Positions 17,584 through 28,454 are shown, numbered from the stretch's first letter. The stretch is DNA of 64,000 bases from Prorocentrum cordatum (GCA_963575745.1 CAUYUJ010014603.1:297037-361036); one strand, 5' to 3'. Notes: generated from the letters alone by a model not told the origin. Numbers and translations: made by a program.

Positions 17584-18239
17584 GCCGACCACCCCCGGGG
17601 AAGCCAAACGTCCACCCGACGCTGCCAGCGCCCCCGGGGGGGACGACGGCCCTCCACCTCCGGCTCTCCGAGGCTCTCCCCTCCTCGCCCCTGCCAGCGT
17701 GGCCAGCTGGGGACCTCCTCCTCCTCGGGCCCTCCACCCGAAGGGACACCAAACGGTGCCCCCTGGGGGTCTGGAGGGGTGGCCCTGGATGGCTTGTAGC
17801 GCGGTGCGGGATCCGACCTCCAGCATGCCCTAGAATGGGTCCCACGGGCCCGTGCCGGATCCGTCTTGCGGGCCTCCTGGGCAGTCCTGGAAGCTCTCGG
17901 GACCAGCCCAAGAGGTAATCTCGTTCAAAATGTAGGACTCCGATCTGATGTTATCGCCCAAGACGGGCCGACAGGACGCCAACGAAAACGGCCCTTGGAG
18001 GCGCCCGGAGGGGACCAGAAGAGCGCGCCACCGCCAGACGGCTGGAAGCCTCCCCTCTTTGACCGAATACACCACTAAGAACCCAAGGCGACCCCCAGAG
18101 GCCCCCCGAGAGGCTCCCCCCTAGAGGCACCCGAGGCACCCCAAAGGGCTCCCCGAGAGATTCCGAGCGGCATCCGAAAGGCTTCAGGCCCACGACCCCA
18201 AGGTGCACGGTTTCCCCAGGGGCCGTAGGCGACCCGGAG
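17584..18239. other. Degenerate GAGGCCCCC-rich DNA, no gene
   Basis: Includes AGAGGC(C/A)CCCGAG-type imperfect units at about 18075-18170, like those near 25000, 41300 and 42000. Possibly one loose repeat family. Confidence 0.4.
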
Positions 18240-18303
18240 GAGGAGCGGAGGAGGAGGAGGAGGAGGAGGAGGAGGAGGAGGAGGAGGAGGAGGAGGAGGA
18301 GAG
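18240..18303 (+). repeat. GGA triplet tract
   Basis: (GGA)n purine-only run. Confidence 0.95.
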
Positions 18304-18732
18304 AGGAGGACGGGTCGCCTAAGCGCTTCGGAGAAACCCTCCACCCCTGGCCCCGTCGCTTGCCGAAGGAGTGCTTGCAGAGCCAAATGGCATGCCTCTT
18401 CCTGGCCCTTCCGGCGGGTTCGAGGAGAACCGCGCGTCGCACGGGCGCGTGGCTCGGAAACGAAGCGAGGGGCTCCGCGCACAACCCCCCGCCGCCCCCC
18501 CCCCCAAAAAACAAAAATACCCAGGGCTCCCCTCCGAAACCCCCACTCATCCCCCCCCCCCCCGAAAAAAAAACACCGCCCCGCAATGACCCTCCCGCCC
18601 CAGAGGAAGAGGGCGGGGGGGCTATGACACCCGCCCACCCTGGGGTAGAGGGTGGGAGGTGTGGTTTACGAACCCCTGCCCCGTAGGCGCTGGCAATCGA
18701 CAACGATGACGCCCACCCACTAGTGCTGGCAC
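18304..18732. other. GC-rich stretch with C runs
   Basis: Contains C8-C11 homopolymer runs near 18500 and 18555. No gene is supported. Confidence 0.35.
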
Positions 18733-18811
<79 letters not shown>

Positions 18812-18812
18812 A
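18733..18812 (+). repeat. (GAC)n tract
   Basis: About 26 nearly uninterrupted GAC units. Confidence 0.95.
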
Positions 18813-18847
18813 CGACGGATATGACGACAACGAACATCCCCCCTTGG

Positions 18848-19045
18848 TAATACGCACAACCGCACGCGGACAAGGGTCCGCGCAGATTTCTGAGGTGGGG
18901 ACCCCCCCCATCGCCCAGGTGGCCCGCGGAGCGCGCCAGGTGCGGCGCTGGAGGTGCCGCCAAAGCGTGCCCAGCGCCGAACCGAGAAGCCGCGCGGACC
19001 TCCGAACCGTTTACAGTTGTCGAGGCGTATGTCGACATTGATGCT
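18848..19045. mobile_element. Family C element
   Basis: AATACGCACAACCGCACGCGG and GGTCCGCGCAGATTTCTGAGG face CCGAGAAGCCGCGCGGACC and GTTTACAGTTG..GAGGCGTATG, around GGCCCGCGGAGCGCGCC. Confidence 0.7.
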
Positions 19046-19187
19046 CCTGCTTAACTGTGGGTCTACCGGTGCTCACGCCCTTCCTCCTCCGTCGAGGGTC
19101 GGAGCGGCATGAAACAGTGAACTTCTGAGGGCAACGGGTCCTGGACCCCGGGGCCCGTACCCCGGGGCCAGCCTTTCGTCCGGAGTG

Positions 19188-19385
19188 TAGAAGAAGAAAA
19201 AAACAACACAAACGTAAACGTTTGGCGCTGCGCGTGGATTTCTTGGATCCGCGCCGGACCCTCCTCCCTGGCGCGCGGAGCGCGCCAGGAGCGGCGCCGG
19301 GGGCGCCGCCAGGGGGCCCAGCCCGGGTCCAAGAGATCAGCGCGGAGCGCCCAAAAGTAATGTCTATATTTTCCTCTTCGAGAGT
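19188..19385. mobile_element. Family C element
   Basis: GAAGAAGAAAAAAACAACAC..GTAAACGTTTGGCGC faces GCGCCCAAAAGTAATGTC..TTCCTCTTCGAG, with core CTGGCGCGCGGAGCGCGCCAG and GGCGGCGC-type palindromes. Confidence 0.85.
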
Positions 19386-19547
19386 CGCTGCTTGGCGGTG
19401 CTGGAGACCGCGGAGGGCCTGGGAGCCCCGCCCGAAGGGACGGCGCCAAACCACATCCTGTGGATCGATGTTCGGGAGCCCGAGTAAATCTACATCCACC
19501 GCCTGCCAAGGTGCCCGAAGACCGGGCTCACGGGCGGTGGTTACGGA

Positions 19548-19640
19548 CAACGGAGCGCGCCGGGGGCGGCGCCGGAGGCGCGGCCGGGGGGCCCCCAGCG
19601 CAGATCCGAGAAAGCCGCGCGAAGCGTTGAAAATCCCACC
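19548..19640. mobile_element. Family C half element
   Basis: The core GGGGGCGGCGCCGGAGGCG and right arm CAGATCCGAGAAAGCCGCGCG only. Three family C copies thus lie within 800 bp. Confidence 0.65.
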
Positions 19641-19654
19641 AGACCTCTGGGCGT

Positions 19655-19900
19655 CGGTGGTTTAGAGCGTTTCCTCTTCCACCCCTCCTTCTTCCCCTTC
19701 GGGGAGGGGTTTACCCCTCCCCCTACCCCCTCCCCACTGACCTGGACAGGGGGGGCCGCGGGTAGTTAGAGCGTCCAAGATCGACTCCTGGGAAGGCTAA
19801 AATTCGACACCCCTCACGAGGATCGTGGCTCCTGAGGGGCGGGCTATAATTAGGGAACCCCCCTTCGTTGATCGATCTCCTCCAAGATTGTTCCAAAAGA
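19655..19900 (+). mobile_element. Family Q repeat, copy 1
   Basis: GGTGGTTTAGAGCGTTTCCT and TTCGGGGAGGGG, then GGACCTGG-type, CCCCCCTTCGTTGATCGA and CTCCAAGATTG blocks recur in order at 24748-24970. Confidence 0.6.
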
Positions 19901-20014
19901 CGTCTTGGACCCCCTCTTGGGCTGTGCGCGCGGGCGGGCGGAGCGCCGCCCGCCCGCCCGCAAGGCCCAAGAGCCCACCAAAACGTTCGAAGACACTTCC
20001 AATACGCCACCAGG

Positions 20015-20155
20015 GAGGAGGAAGAGGCGGAGGAGGAGGAGGAGGAGGAGGAGGAGGAGGAGGAGGAGGAGGAGGAGGAGGAGGAGGAGGAGGAGAGGGA
20101 GGAGGAGGAGAGGAGGAGGAGGAGAAGGCGGAGGAGAAGGAGGAAGAGGGGAGGA
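20015..20155 (+). repeat. GGA triplet tract
   Basis: Purine-only GGA repeat with GAGA interruptions. Confidence 0.95.
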
Positions 20156-20159
20156 GAAC

Positions 20160-20774
20160 AGCTGCCGATCATCGGCGCTCTTCGTTCGAGTGCCTGGTGT
20201 AGGATGGGCTGGTGGGGATACGCGAAGCGTCAAGAATTTATGCTTCTGTGTTTTTTCTTCTTCGAGATAACCCCCAGCCTCGGACAACTACAGGGCAGTT
20301 GTTTGATACATTGGATTTTTAAAGCATAGGACTTTTAATACATGATTAATGTATGAATGAATTCATGCACGAACTCGTCGTTGTTTTTCATCCTAGATCC
20401 CTGCATGTTTAGTACATGATCCGCACGCGGAGCATGTATAAAAAACGGCCCCGTACGGTGCCGCTCACGGGGGGCCGCCGGGCGCCGGGCATCGGATCGT
20501 CGCTCTCCGGCCAGAGCGAGTCCAGCGGCGGCGCCGGCGGGGCCGCTGGGGCCGGGCGCCTCGCAACGCTGGGGGCTGTCGGCGTTCGGATCGCGGGGTC
20601 GTCGGTCGTCGTCGGCGTCGTGGTCGATCGTTCGAGGCTCGCCGTCGTCGATCGCCGTCGTCGATCGTCGTCGTCGTCGTCGTCGATCGTCGGTCGTCGG
20701 GTCGTTTTGGGTCGATCGATCGCTCGGGGCTCGGGGCTCGGGTCGAGGCCTCTGGGGCTCGGTCGTCATTCGAG
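20160..20774. other. Spacer with GTCG-rich low-complexity DNA
   Basis: 20330-20420 is AT-rich with overlapping ATGATTAATGTATGAATG and GAATTCATGC inverted segments. 20590-20770 is GTCGTC/ATCGTCG repetitive. No gene. Confidence 0.4.
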
Positions 20775-21240
20775 GTCGTGAGCGTCTTTTTTCGTTCGGC
20801 GTTTCGGCATCGGGCGGGAGGGGGGGGGGGGGAGGGGGGGGGTCTGGCCCCGGACGTCTGCTTCGCGCGACTGCTTGGGCCCGTGCGTCCTTTCTGGGGG
20901 AAACTCCAGCTGCTCGAAATAGGCACCAAAAACAGCCAAGATCTACTCCAGGGAGGGGAACGTAAGACCTGGGTACAGGGGACTCGGAAATCCCCGACGA
21001 GGTCGTCAAAAAAATGACGAGGCCGAGCCTGCATCTTGACGAGGCCTCCCGCTGGCAGACATCCCGCGAAATTCCTCCTCGCCCAAACCCGAGGCGCGGT
21101 CGTCAAAGAACGATGGCGCACCCGAGTCCTGGCAGGCCCGGGTCTTACGCCCACTCGATTCAGGGAGGGGGGGGAGCGAGGGCCCGCGCCGACCGGCAAA
21201 AGAACGGAGAAGAAAACGCCCACGTTCGAGGATTGGTCCT
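20775..21240 (+). mobile_element. Family L repeat interrupted by family M
   Basis: TTCGGCGTTTCGGCATCGGG plus a G run, then CTGGCCCCGGACGTCTGCTTC and GGGCCCGTGCGTCC, and after M GAGGGCCCGCGCCGACCGGC and CGCCCACG. The same blocks occur in order at 30358-30775, where a family B element is inserted at a different point. Confidence 0.6.
20962..21148. mobile_element. Family M TIR element nested in family L
   Basis: GTAAGACCTGGGTACAGGGG..ACTCGG faces CCGAGTCCTGGCAGGCCC..GGGTCTTAC across 187 bp. The family L copy at 30.4 kb lacks it, so that copy shows the unoccupied state. Confidence 0.7.
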
Positions 21241-21870
21241 CGTCGTCCTCGCCTGGTCTCTGTCCTCGCCCTCGTGCTCTTCCACGTGGTCCTCGTCTGG
21301 TCACTGTCCTCGTCCTCGTGCTCTTCCACGTCGTCCTCGTCTTCGCCGTCGTCAACGTCGTCGTCGTCGTCGGCGTCGTCGTCGTCGTCGTCGTCGTCCT
21401 CGTCCTCGGCAGTTCGAGGCGTTTGGGCGTTCGTGTCGTCGTGGACCTCCGGGAGGCCTCCCGTGGCCGGGGCCGGGCCCCCCCCCCCCCCAGAATTCTC
21501 GTGACAGCGCGTCCCAGGGGAGAGGCCCAGCGCCGCCGTCCCAGTCCTCGGTCGTCCTCGCCTGGTCGCCGTCCTCGTCCTCGTGCTCTTCCACGTCGTC
21601 CTCGTCTTCTGAAGGGGCCCCGGGACACACACATAAATACACACAAATCACAGGATTCCCCTGTATTTTCCCATATTTTCTGGGATTTCGTCTTCCCTCC
21701 CACTTCCCATAGTTTCCCATATTTTCTGGGGAATCGACGATTCATTGTGTCCGTGTGTCTTTTTCCCTCCTGATCTTCGCCGTCGTCAACGTCGTCATCG
21801 TCGTCGTCCTCGTTCTCGTTGCCGCCGCCGTCGGCGGCGGTCACCGGACGGCTGCGCCGATTCGCTCGAG
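21241..21870. repeat. Duplicated GTC-rich minisatellite region
   Basis: GTGCTCTTCCACGTCGTCCT, then CGTCTTC and GCCGTCGTCAACGTCGTC occur at 21318-21370 and again around 21588-21805. The second copy is interrupted by family F. On the minus strand both read as Asp/Glu-rich low complexity. Confidence 0.75.
21610..21773 (+). mobile_element. Family F element with empty-site proof of insertion
   Basis: TGAAGGGGCCCCGGGACAC to TTTTTCCCTCCTGA, 164 bp, flanked by TCTTC on both sides (21605-21609, 21774-21778). The neighbouring duplicate at 21318-21370 carries the same flanks joined with a single TCTTC, so element and 5-bp target duplication are defined directly. Confidence 0.92.
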
Positions 21871-21949
21871 CGCTCCTCGGTGCACTCGGACGTGCCGCAC
21901 GATCGAGCGAGGGTCCCCCGCGGCCTACAGGGGCTGTTCCTGCTGCTGT

Positions 21950-22075
21950 TCTTCCTCCCTCCTCCTCCTCCTCCCTCCTCCTCCTCCTCCTCCTCCTCCT
22001 CCTCCTCCTCCTCCTCCTCCTCCTCCTCCTCCTCCCCCCTCCTCCTCCTCCTCCTCCTCCTCCTCCTCCTCCTCC
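21950..22075 (+). repeat. CTC triplet tract
   Basis: (CTC)n with few interruptions. Confidence 0.95.
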
Positions 22076-22254
22076 AATTACTTACTTCTCCTTCAATTGC
22101 TGCTCATCCTATGTAGTCCCTTTCGTCTTTCTCCTCCTCCTCCTCCTCTTCCTACATACTCCTACTCCTCCTCCTTTCCTTTACCTTCTAAATAACTTCT
22201 CCCCGTCGCACCCCGAAGCCAGTCTTTAGGGCGGGCCAGGCGTTTCGCCTGAGA

Positions 22255-22600
22255 CTTCCTCACCATTTGACTCTGAAGCTTAAAATTGGCAATAGCTTCA
22301 CAAATGGAGGGCGGGTGGTTTTCAAAATGTGGTTCTCGCGATAGCGCCGCTCACATTCTAAAAAACTGCAAGAACCTCACGGATTGAGGATAACCCGTTT
22401 TCAAAATGTGGCCCTCGCCTTAGCGCCGCGTACATTCGTTTTTTAAACATTTGCAGGAGTTCCATAACCCGTTTTCAAAATGTTGCTCTCGCCCTTAGCG
22501 CCGCTCACATTCGTTCTAAACATTTGCAGGAGATTCGCGGGGTGAGGGCGGTTCCTTTTCAAACTGTGGCTCTCGCATGAAATTTGCAAGGGCTCTACGG
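22255..22600 (+). repeat. Tandem repeat, period about 74-84 bp, four copies
   Basis: TTTTCAAAATGTGG, CTCTCGCC, TTAGCGCCGCTCACATTC and AACATTTGCAGGAG blocks start near 22319, 22398, 22472 and 22556. This is the least GC-rich repeat in this part of the window. Confidence 0.75.
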
Positions 22601-22850
22601 ATTCCCACGATCAACGTGCCAACAATGGTGTTTTGGAAAGATTCCAGATGTTGCAGGTGCAACCGTTACGTTGATTCGCAATGTTGAAATCGGCGTTCTG
22701 GCACGATCCAGGATCTTCACGACGCAACAATCATGTTGATCCGTGGCGATGGAATCCCGAGACCAGTGTTTTGTTATGCTTCCGGGTATTCAAACGGTTG
22801 TCTTCCAACGAGGCAAATCCCTCAATGGAAATGAACCGTTGTAGGAGCCT
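22601..22850. other. Diverged continuation, no gene
   Basis: Two loosely similar segments with TTGATTCGCAATG / TTGATCCGTGGCG. Nothing else is recognised. Confidence 0.3.
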
Positions 22851-23029
22851 ATGAAGAGGGAGCTTGGAGGGAGGGTACATTCCAACATCGTTGATGGCTC
22901 TTGGGTTTACACCTCCCTCCTCCTCTTCCTCCTCCTCCTATTACTCCGACGTGCTCCCTGCACCCGCGCCGGTGTCTTGGGTCGGCGCCGAGTCTCCCCA
23001 TCCCCTGAGGAAACGACAGAAAAAAAAAC

Positions 23030-23165
23030 AAACAAATCACACCGCTGCTCCCCAGACCTCTCCCATGGATCGTTCTGACCAGGAGCTCGAGGCGGCTCCA
23101 GCCGCGGCGACGAAGACCTCCCAGGAGGCCCAAAAGGGGTGAACACGACAGAAGGGTAGCGGGCG
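23030..23165. mobile_element. Family K element, partial
   Basis: CAGACCTCTCCCATGG, GTTCTGACCAGGA and CCCAGGAGGCCCAAAAGGG..AAGGGTAGCGG match 58266-58415 and 51962-52116 in order. The left TIR is not clear here. Confidence 0.6.
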
Positions 23166-23234
23166 CGGGCGGAGAATTTTCCCCCTCCTGCTCCCCCTCC
23201 CACTTGCCCGAACGTTCTCCGCCTCATCCTGCTC

Positions 23235-23355
23235 CTCCCCCTCCTCCCCTCCTCCTCCTCCTCCTCCTCCCTCCTCCTCCTCCTCCTCCTCCCTCTCCTC
23301 TTCCTCCTCCTCCTCCTCCTCCTCCTCCTCCTCCTCCTCCTCCTCCTCCTCCTCC
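23235..23355 (+). repeat. CTC triplet tract
   Basis: (CTC)n with CCT interruptions. Confidence 0.95.
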
Positions 23356-23514
23356 ATCTCATCTGATACCCTTGCGTGACCAAGACCGAGCGAGCCATCA
23401 CCTTCGCAGCGACGGCGACCGACGCGTCCAGCCACGAGGCTGTAGCCGCACTCACCCAGCCACATGGCCGCCTCGATAAAGCCTCGACGGACTAGATGAA
23501 CACACAAGCTCCCC

Positions 23515-23735
23515 TCAATAGAGGAACAAACAACTGCATCAACACATACACACTTTCGGAGCTGCGCGCGGACTCCTTGGATCGGCGCTGGGCCCCCCCT
23601 GGCGGCTCGTCCAGCGCTGCCCCAGGCGCGCTCCGCGCGGCAGGGGGGGGTCCAATTCGAATCCAAGAAATCCGCGCGGACCTCCAAATTTGTTTGTGTA
23701 TACCGTTGCTTCTTCGTCGACGAAACGGAAGGACA
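23515..23735. mobile_element. Family C element
   Basis: AGAGGAACAAACAACTGCAT..CACACTTTCGGAG and GCGCGGACTCCTTGGATC face ATCCAAGAAATCCGCGCG..CTCCAAATTTGTTTG..ATACCG and GCTTCTTCG. The core palindrome is replaced by a GC-rich loop. Confidence 0.75.
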
Positions 23736-23818
23736 GCGACGTCAACCCGTGCACTGCGTGTATGGCACGATGACGGTTCCGTCTTCCAGTACTTCTGGTC
23801 AGTGACAATTCAACACCG

Positions 23819-24121
23819 TCACTGACGACGGGAAGGGAAGGGCAGTAGTTGGGCACGAGAAGCGGTGACCACCTCCACATCTGCCTGGATGGAACCTCTC
23901 TGACTTGACTCAACAAAGAGGCAAACAACGCAATCAAGAACAATGAAACACATCAAGAGCATGTAGCCGCTCAAGACCCTGCTCCAGGCGTTCTGCTGGC
24001 CACCTGCCTCTCGCCCCTCAGCGAGGCTAAGGCCCAGACGGCACACGCCCAGACTTGGGCACCAACAACCTCTTGGGCGCCGGAACGCCCGCGATGGTCT
24101 CCCTGGCCTTGAGGTCCTCAT
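23819..24121 (-). CDS. Hypothetical frame with one membrane segment
   Basis: Minus-strand frame reading QQNAWSRVLSGYMLLMCFIV, then LDCVVCLFVESSQRGSIQ and VVTASRAQLLPFPS. A 20-residue hydrophobic stretch is followed by polar residues. No splice pair or homologue is recognised and no ATG start is certain, so this may be an exon or chance. Confidence 0.25.
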   Translation of the reverse strand: MRTSRPGRPSRAFRRPRGCWCPSLGVCRLGLSLAEGREAGGQQNAWSRVLSGYMLLMCFIVLDCVVCLFVESSQRGSIQADVEVVTASRAQLLPFPSRRQ

Positions 24122-24249
24122 TCGGGGATCCAGCCCGTCCCCGCCTCAGGCTACCTCCTCCCCTGTCTTTCAGTCCCTCCTCCCTGGCTGCCCCCTCCCC
24201 CTCCTCCAGCCCCTCTACCTCCTGCGCCTAAGCCTCATCCTCATCCACC

Positions 24250-24285
24250 TCCTCCTCCTCCTCCTCCTCCTCCTCCTCCTCCGCC
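24250..24285 (+). repeat. CTC triplet tract
   Basis: Short (CTC)n in a pyrimidine-rich stretch (24130-24420). Confidence 0.9.
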
Positions 24286-24419
24286 TAGTACCTCCTCCCC
24301 AATCCCTCCTCATTCTCTCCTGACATACTCCTTCTGTCCATATTTCCCCGCGCTCAAGCTTTCTCATCTTCATCTCATCCCTGTACCCTCTCACTTCCTC
24401 CCTCTTTGACGTCACTCCC

Positions 24420-24747
24420 CCCCTAAAGCCTGGGCTCGAGCTGCGCCTGTGCCAGTGCTTCTCTGTGGCCCGCGGCCCGCCGATCGCCTCAAACCCGAGG
24501 TACTCAGCACCGAGGTCAAGACGCGGTGGCGGGCAGCAGCTGGCCGCTTTTCCGCGCTTGAGATATACGTTGAGTGAGGGCAGCAGCTGGTTTTGCTGGC
24601 CTTCAACCTGATCGTGATTGCAGCCCTACTTGCTCAAGACGCACTCCCTCACGCCGACTTCCCTCGACCGAGGAACTTGGGGCGCGAGCTTCAGCGATGT
24701 CGAGTTGGCGTTGTGCGAAGCGTACGCTGCCAACTCCGCCTTTAGGG
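24420..24747 (+). other. Possible exon, unresolved
   Basis: A plus-strand frame near 24581 reads QQLVLLAFNLIVIAALLAQD then ALPHADFPRPRNLG. It is hydrophobic then polar, and an in-frame stop lies just upstream. No definable exon ends. Confidence 0.2.
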
Positions 24748-24970
24748 CGTGAGTGGTTTAGAGCGATTCCTCTTCCAACCCCCTTCATCCCGCCTCGGGC
24801 AGGGGATCATACGTCCCCCTAGCCGCCCCCCTGGACCTGGGCGGAAGATTTCGCGACCCATTGGAGCATCAAAGAAGGTTTTGGCCTCGTTTGGGCCTCC
24901 TGGGGGGGATGAACTGTGGTACCCCCCTTCCTTGATCGAGCTTATTTAAGATGGCTTCAAGATTGCCCCC
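24748..24970 (+). mobile_element. Family Q repeat, copy 2
   Basis: GTGGTTTAGAGCGATTCCTC, CCTCGGGCAGGGG, CCCCCTTCCTTGATCGAGC and CAAGATTGCC match copy 1 at 19655-19900. Confidence 0.6.
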
Positions 24971-25284
24971 AAGGATCCCAAGAGTGCCCCAAGAGGCGCC
25001 CAGGAGGCCCCTGGAGGCCCCGAGAGTCCCCAAAAGGTCCCCAAGAGGCTCCTCGGAGAGAGCCCCGACTGTGCTGCTGCAGCCTCCGTCGTGCAGGCCA
25101 GCGAAGAGACTGGAAAGGTGGGCGCTGGCGGCGTCAGTTCAGCATGGAACTACAGCAGAGGACGCCGCGAGGAATGGCACGAACGGCGAATCAGAAGAAG
25201 ACACATCAAATCCAACATGGAGCAAGACACCTCTGAACGCACGCGCGGGAAGCGTTTGCAGAAAAAGACGCTAACGGATACAGT

Positions 25285-25460
25285 AGGAACTCGACCACAA
25301 GAAACCTTCCACAAGAAAACCCGGCCCTGAGACCCAAGGACGTCAACTGATGCTTGGCGTGGGAACGTCACGCTTTCCATAGTCAAACCACCGAAACCCA
25401 AGAAACCCAGGGCACCCTGGAGGCAAGCAGGGTGTTTCTTGCCATGGGTCTCCACTGCAT
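25285..25460 (+). mobile_element. Family J repeat, copy 1
   Basis: CACAAGAAACCTTCCACAAG, GGCGTGGGAACGTCACGC, GAAACCCAAGAAACCCAGGG and CACCCTGGAGGCAAGCAGGG are shared in order with 28108-28285 and 61797-61970. The ends are TCGACC/CATGGG-like, without clear long TIRs. Confidence 0.75.
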
Positions 25461-25469
25461 GCCTACCTC

Positions 25470-26350
25470 CGCACGGGTGACGACAGACCGAGGAGGCCTC
25501 AGAGAGCTTCCACTGGCGCTACGAGAGCTCGAGCGGGAGCTCCGCGGGGACCCCATGCGCCACCCGCCTCTGAGCGAGGCGAGGCGCACACGGAGGAGCC
25601 CGTCAAGAGGGGAGGCGAGGAGGTGAGCAGGCCACGGCCGACGCCTCGCCCCGCCCCCCTCCCGAGGAGGAGGAGGAGGAGGAGGAGGAGGAGGCCCCGT
25701 TCGGGGGCAACTGCTACACCCCTCGTCAAAATCAGCCTCAAAAATGTATCACGTGGCTGAACTGTTTGTGGGGAGATGTTGGACAGAGTAGCGATGACTG
25801 CGAGGTACTTGTATGCGCCGCCCCTCCGATGTCGGTCGGCATCGAACTTCCGAGTCGTTCCCGGTCAGACCACCTTTGCCCTTACCCCGACGTTGGAGGG
25901 GCGTCGTATCGACATTGAAGGGCGCGCCGACATCGCAGGGGCGTGTTCGCCGTGTTTGAGGTTAATTTTGACCAGGGTAGTAGGAGGTCTTCATCAAAAA
26001 GACTAGGCAGAACTAAGCCCCATCGGAGGCTGTTGTTGTTGTTGCTGTTGTTGTGCCAAATGAGGCTGCGGATTCAGCGAGATCAGGCCGGTTTAAGCCG
26101 GACTCTGCGGGATTCGTCGGGACTAAGACGGCCAAAGTCGCATTTCGGACCAGGGCAAAGTCAGAATTTGACCTCCCAAGAGTTGCATCCGAGGCCCCGG
26201 GGCACCGCCGCCTCCACCGCCCACTCCGCCGAAGAGGAGAGGGCGGCCCGCCGAAGTGCCAGCAGGGACGGCGGCAGCGAGGGGCGAGTGCGGCGCCGAG
26301 ATCCAATCGAACGATCCAGCCTACAGGGAGAATCGCAAGAAGAAGACGAC
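25470..26350. other. No supported gene
   Basis: Contains a short GGA run (25664-25693) and a GTT run (26032-26050). Frames are open but no exon or element is defined. Confidence 0.3.
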
Positions 26351-26351
26351 A

Positions 26352-26558
26352 TTCGGCGGCGAGTGAGGGGGGAAGTGAGAAGGAGAAGGCCTTTTTCAGA
26401 AGGCGGCGGGACATCCCAGAAACCCTCGCGCCTTCTGAGGGTTGTTTTTTCTGCCTTCGGGGAAGGCTCAGAAAAGTTCTCAGAATTCCGGGGGACTTCC
26501 GAGCCTTCTGAGAAGGCCCGCACCTTTTCAGTTCCCTTCTTGCTTTCCGCCGACAAAT
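26352..26558. mobile_element. Family R TIR element, copy 2
   Basis: GGCGGCGAGTGAGGGGGGAA..GTGAGAAGG and CCTTTTTCAGAAGG face CCTTCTGAGAAGG, CACCTTTTCAGTTCCCTTC and TTTCCGCCG. Confidence 0.75.
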
Positions 26559-27805
26559 AGTAAGCGTAAGAAGACAAAACCTGAAGGCACTGCATCATGT
26601 GTCGTTTGCGAGCCGGCAGGCTTTAGTTCAAGCCCGCAACACTGGAATGCGATCCAAGATTTCTGAAGTCGTAGATCGAGGGTGAAACTGCGGTGCATGA
26701 TGAGGTCGATAGTGAGGAAATGCCTACTTCGTTTTTCAAGCAGGCCCTTGGTAGACCTCACATCGAGCACAGTTCCGCTAAATAGGGAGCAGGGGCAGGT
26801 GGTATTCCCACGGCGAGTGAACCTACAAGGTTGAGCTGTACTTTAACCCAGAGCAATGCAACACATCAGCAGGAGTTGTTCTCTCAGCGTGCCCGTGCGT
26901 TTCCCGCCCTACGGTGTCTAACGCCTCCGTAGTTTGGCTTGCAGCTGCGCGCTGCACACATTCCTCCCCATCTTGCCCAGCTTCCTGAGCCTTACCCCTT
27001 CTTCCCCCCGCACCCCTTGCTCCTCACTATAGTCACTGATCTCTTCTCCATCCTTCCCCCCCCTCTCTCCCCCCTCGTCCCCAACCTTGATCCACATATG
27101 TTTCATCCTCTGCCTCCGCCTCGTCCGCCGTTTCCTCTCCTCCACCCCCGCCTCCAAGTTCTCCTCATCCTGAACCTGCTTCTCCTCTTCCTCCCCGCAT
27201 ACGAGCTTACTTCCTCGCCACAAGCTCTGTTCTCCATCTCCATCCCCCGTCCCCATCCGCCTCATCCTCCTCCACTCTCCACACTCGTTCTCCTCCTCGC
27301 TCTCCTCCTAGACGCTCCTCGCTACTCTTCCTCGGACGCCAGCTTCCCCCCTCATTGGACCCTCGTCCTTTGCCCCGTCCACGTTCCTCGCCCCACCTCT
27401 CCACTCCCTCCTCCCAATTGCATCCATCCTCCACTTGGCGGACGAAGAAACGTGGCGTCACTTTGCAACAAAACCCGCGCCCGACGGCCGCGCCGCACAC
27501 CGATCTTCTACAGTTCCTCGACCGCCCACGCGCCGAACGGCGCATGGCTTCGCGCTCGCTCCCCCCTCACTCCCCTATGCCTATGCCCGCCCCCCCCCCC
27601 TGACTCCCCGCTGCTCACCCCCCCATGCCCCCATCCCCACCCCAAGCCCCCTATGACCCCCCCCCCCATGCCCCCCCACCTGCCTCTGGCTGCCCCCGTC
27701 GCCCTGCCCTGGCTGGTGCTCTTGACCGTCCTTCCCCGCCGGAGCCCCGCTGGCACCTCCGGGCCCGCTCCGACAGCCTAGCGGGGCCGCCCGGCTCATT
27801 CCAGA
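26559..27805. other. Spacer, then pyrimidine-rich DNA
   Basis: 26560-26940 is mixed with nothing recognised. 26940-27780 is C/T-rich, giving a long Pro/Leu/His frame that is compositional rather than a gene. Confidence 0.4.
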
Positions 27806-27809
27806 GCCG

Positions 27810-28000
27810 ACCCAGGAGGAGGAGGAGGAGGAGGAGGATGAGGAGGAGAGGAGGAAGAGAAGGAGGAGGAGGAGGAGGAGGAGGCGGAGGCGGAGGATAA
27901 GAAGAAGTAGGAGGAAGAGGAGGAGGAGGAGGAGGGAGGAGCGAGGGAGGAGGAGGAGGAGGAGGAGGAGGAGGAGGAGGAGGAAGAGGAGGAGATCCCT
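27810..28000 (+). repeat. GGA triplet tract
   Basis: Purine-only GGA repeat. Confidence 0.95.
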
Positions 28001-28107
28001 GGCACGACCGGGAGGGCGCCTTATAGACAGCGTGCAGCTCTCCGCGCGCTCTCGCCCGCATGACAGGCCGTCTTGCCGTCTGGCGCAGCGGCCTGCTCAG
28101 CGTGTGC

Positions 28108-28285
28108 CGTGGGGGCCCGGCCCCAAGAGACCTCCCACGAGAAACCCCGGCCCTGAGACCCCGGGACGTCCATTGATTTTCGGCGTGGGGGCGTCACGCT
28201 TCCTCAGAGTCATCGAAGCCCAAGAAGCCCAGGGCACCGGGCACCCTGGAGGCAAGCAGGGCGTTCCTTGGCATGGGCCCACACT
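28108..28285 (+). mobile_element. Family J repeat, copy 2
   Basis: CCACGAGAAACCCCGGCCCT, GGCGTGGGGGCGTCACGC and CACCCTGGAGGCAAGCAGGG, with an extra CACCGGG duplication. Confidence 0.75.
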
Positions 28286-28454
28286 GTATGTTGCGCTGGT
28301 GGAGTGGGGCCCGGGAAGAGCACGCGGGGAGGGCCCCTGCCCCCCCGCGAACAGGCGCTCAGCGTACATCCCAAGCGGCATGGGCCCAGCCCAATCCAGG
28401 GAGAACGCGAGGCCGATGTTCGCTGTGCATTGTGGTTGTGGGGCCCTGAGGAAG

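Noticed and set aside
18733-18812. A GAC repeat as a possible CRISPR-like or regulatory array
   Set aside because: Uninterrupted trinucleotide repeat with no spacers.
26939-27781. A 280-codon Pro/Leu/His frame
   Set aside because: The plus strand is almost pure C/T here, which removes stops. The composition explains the frame.
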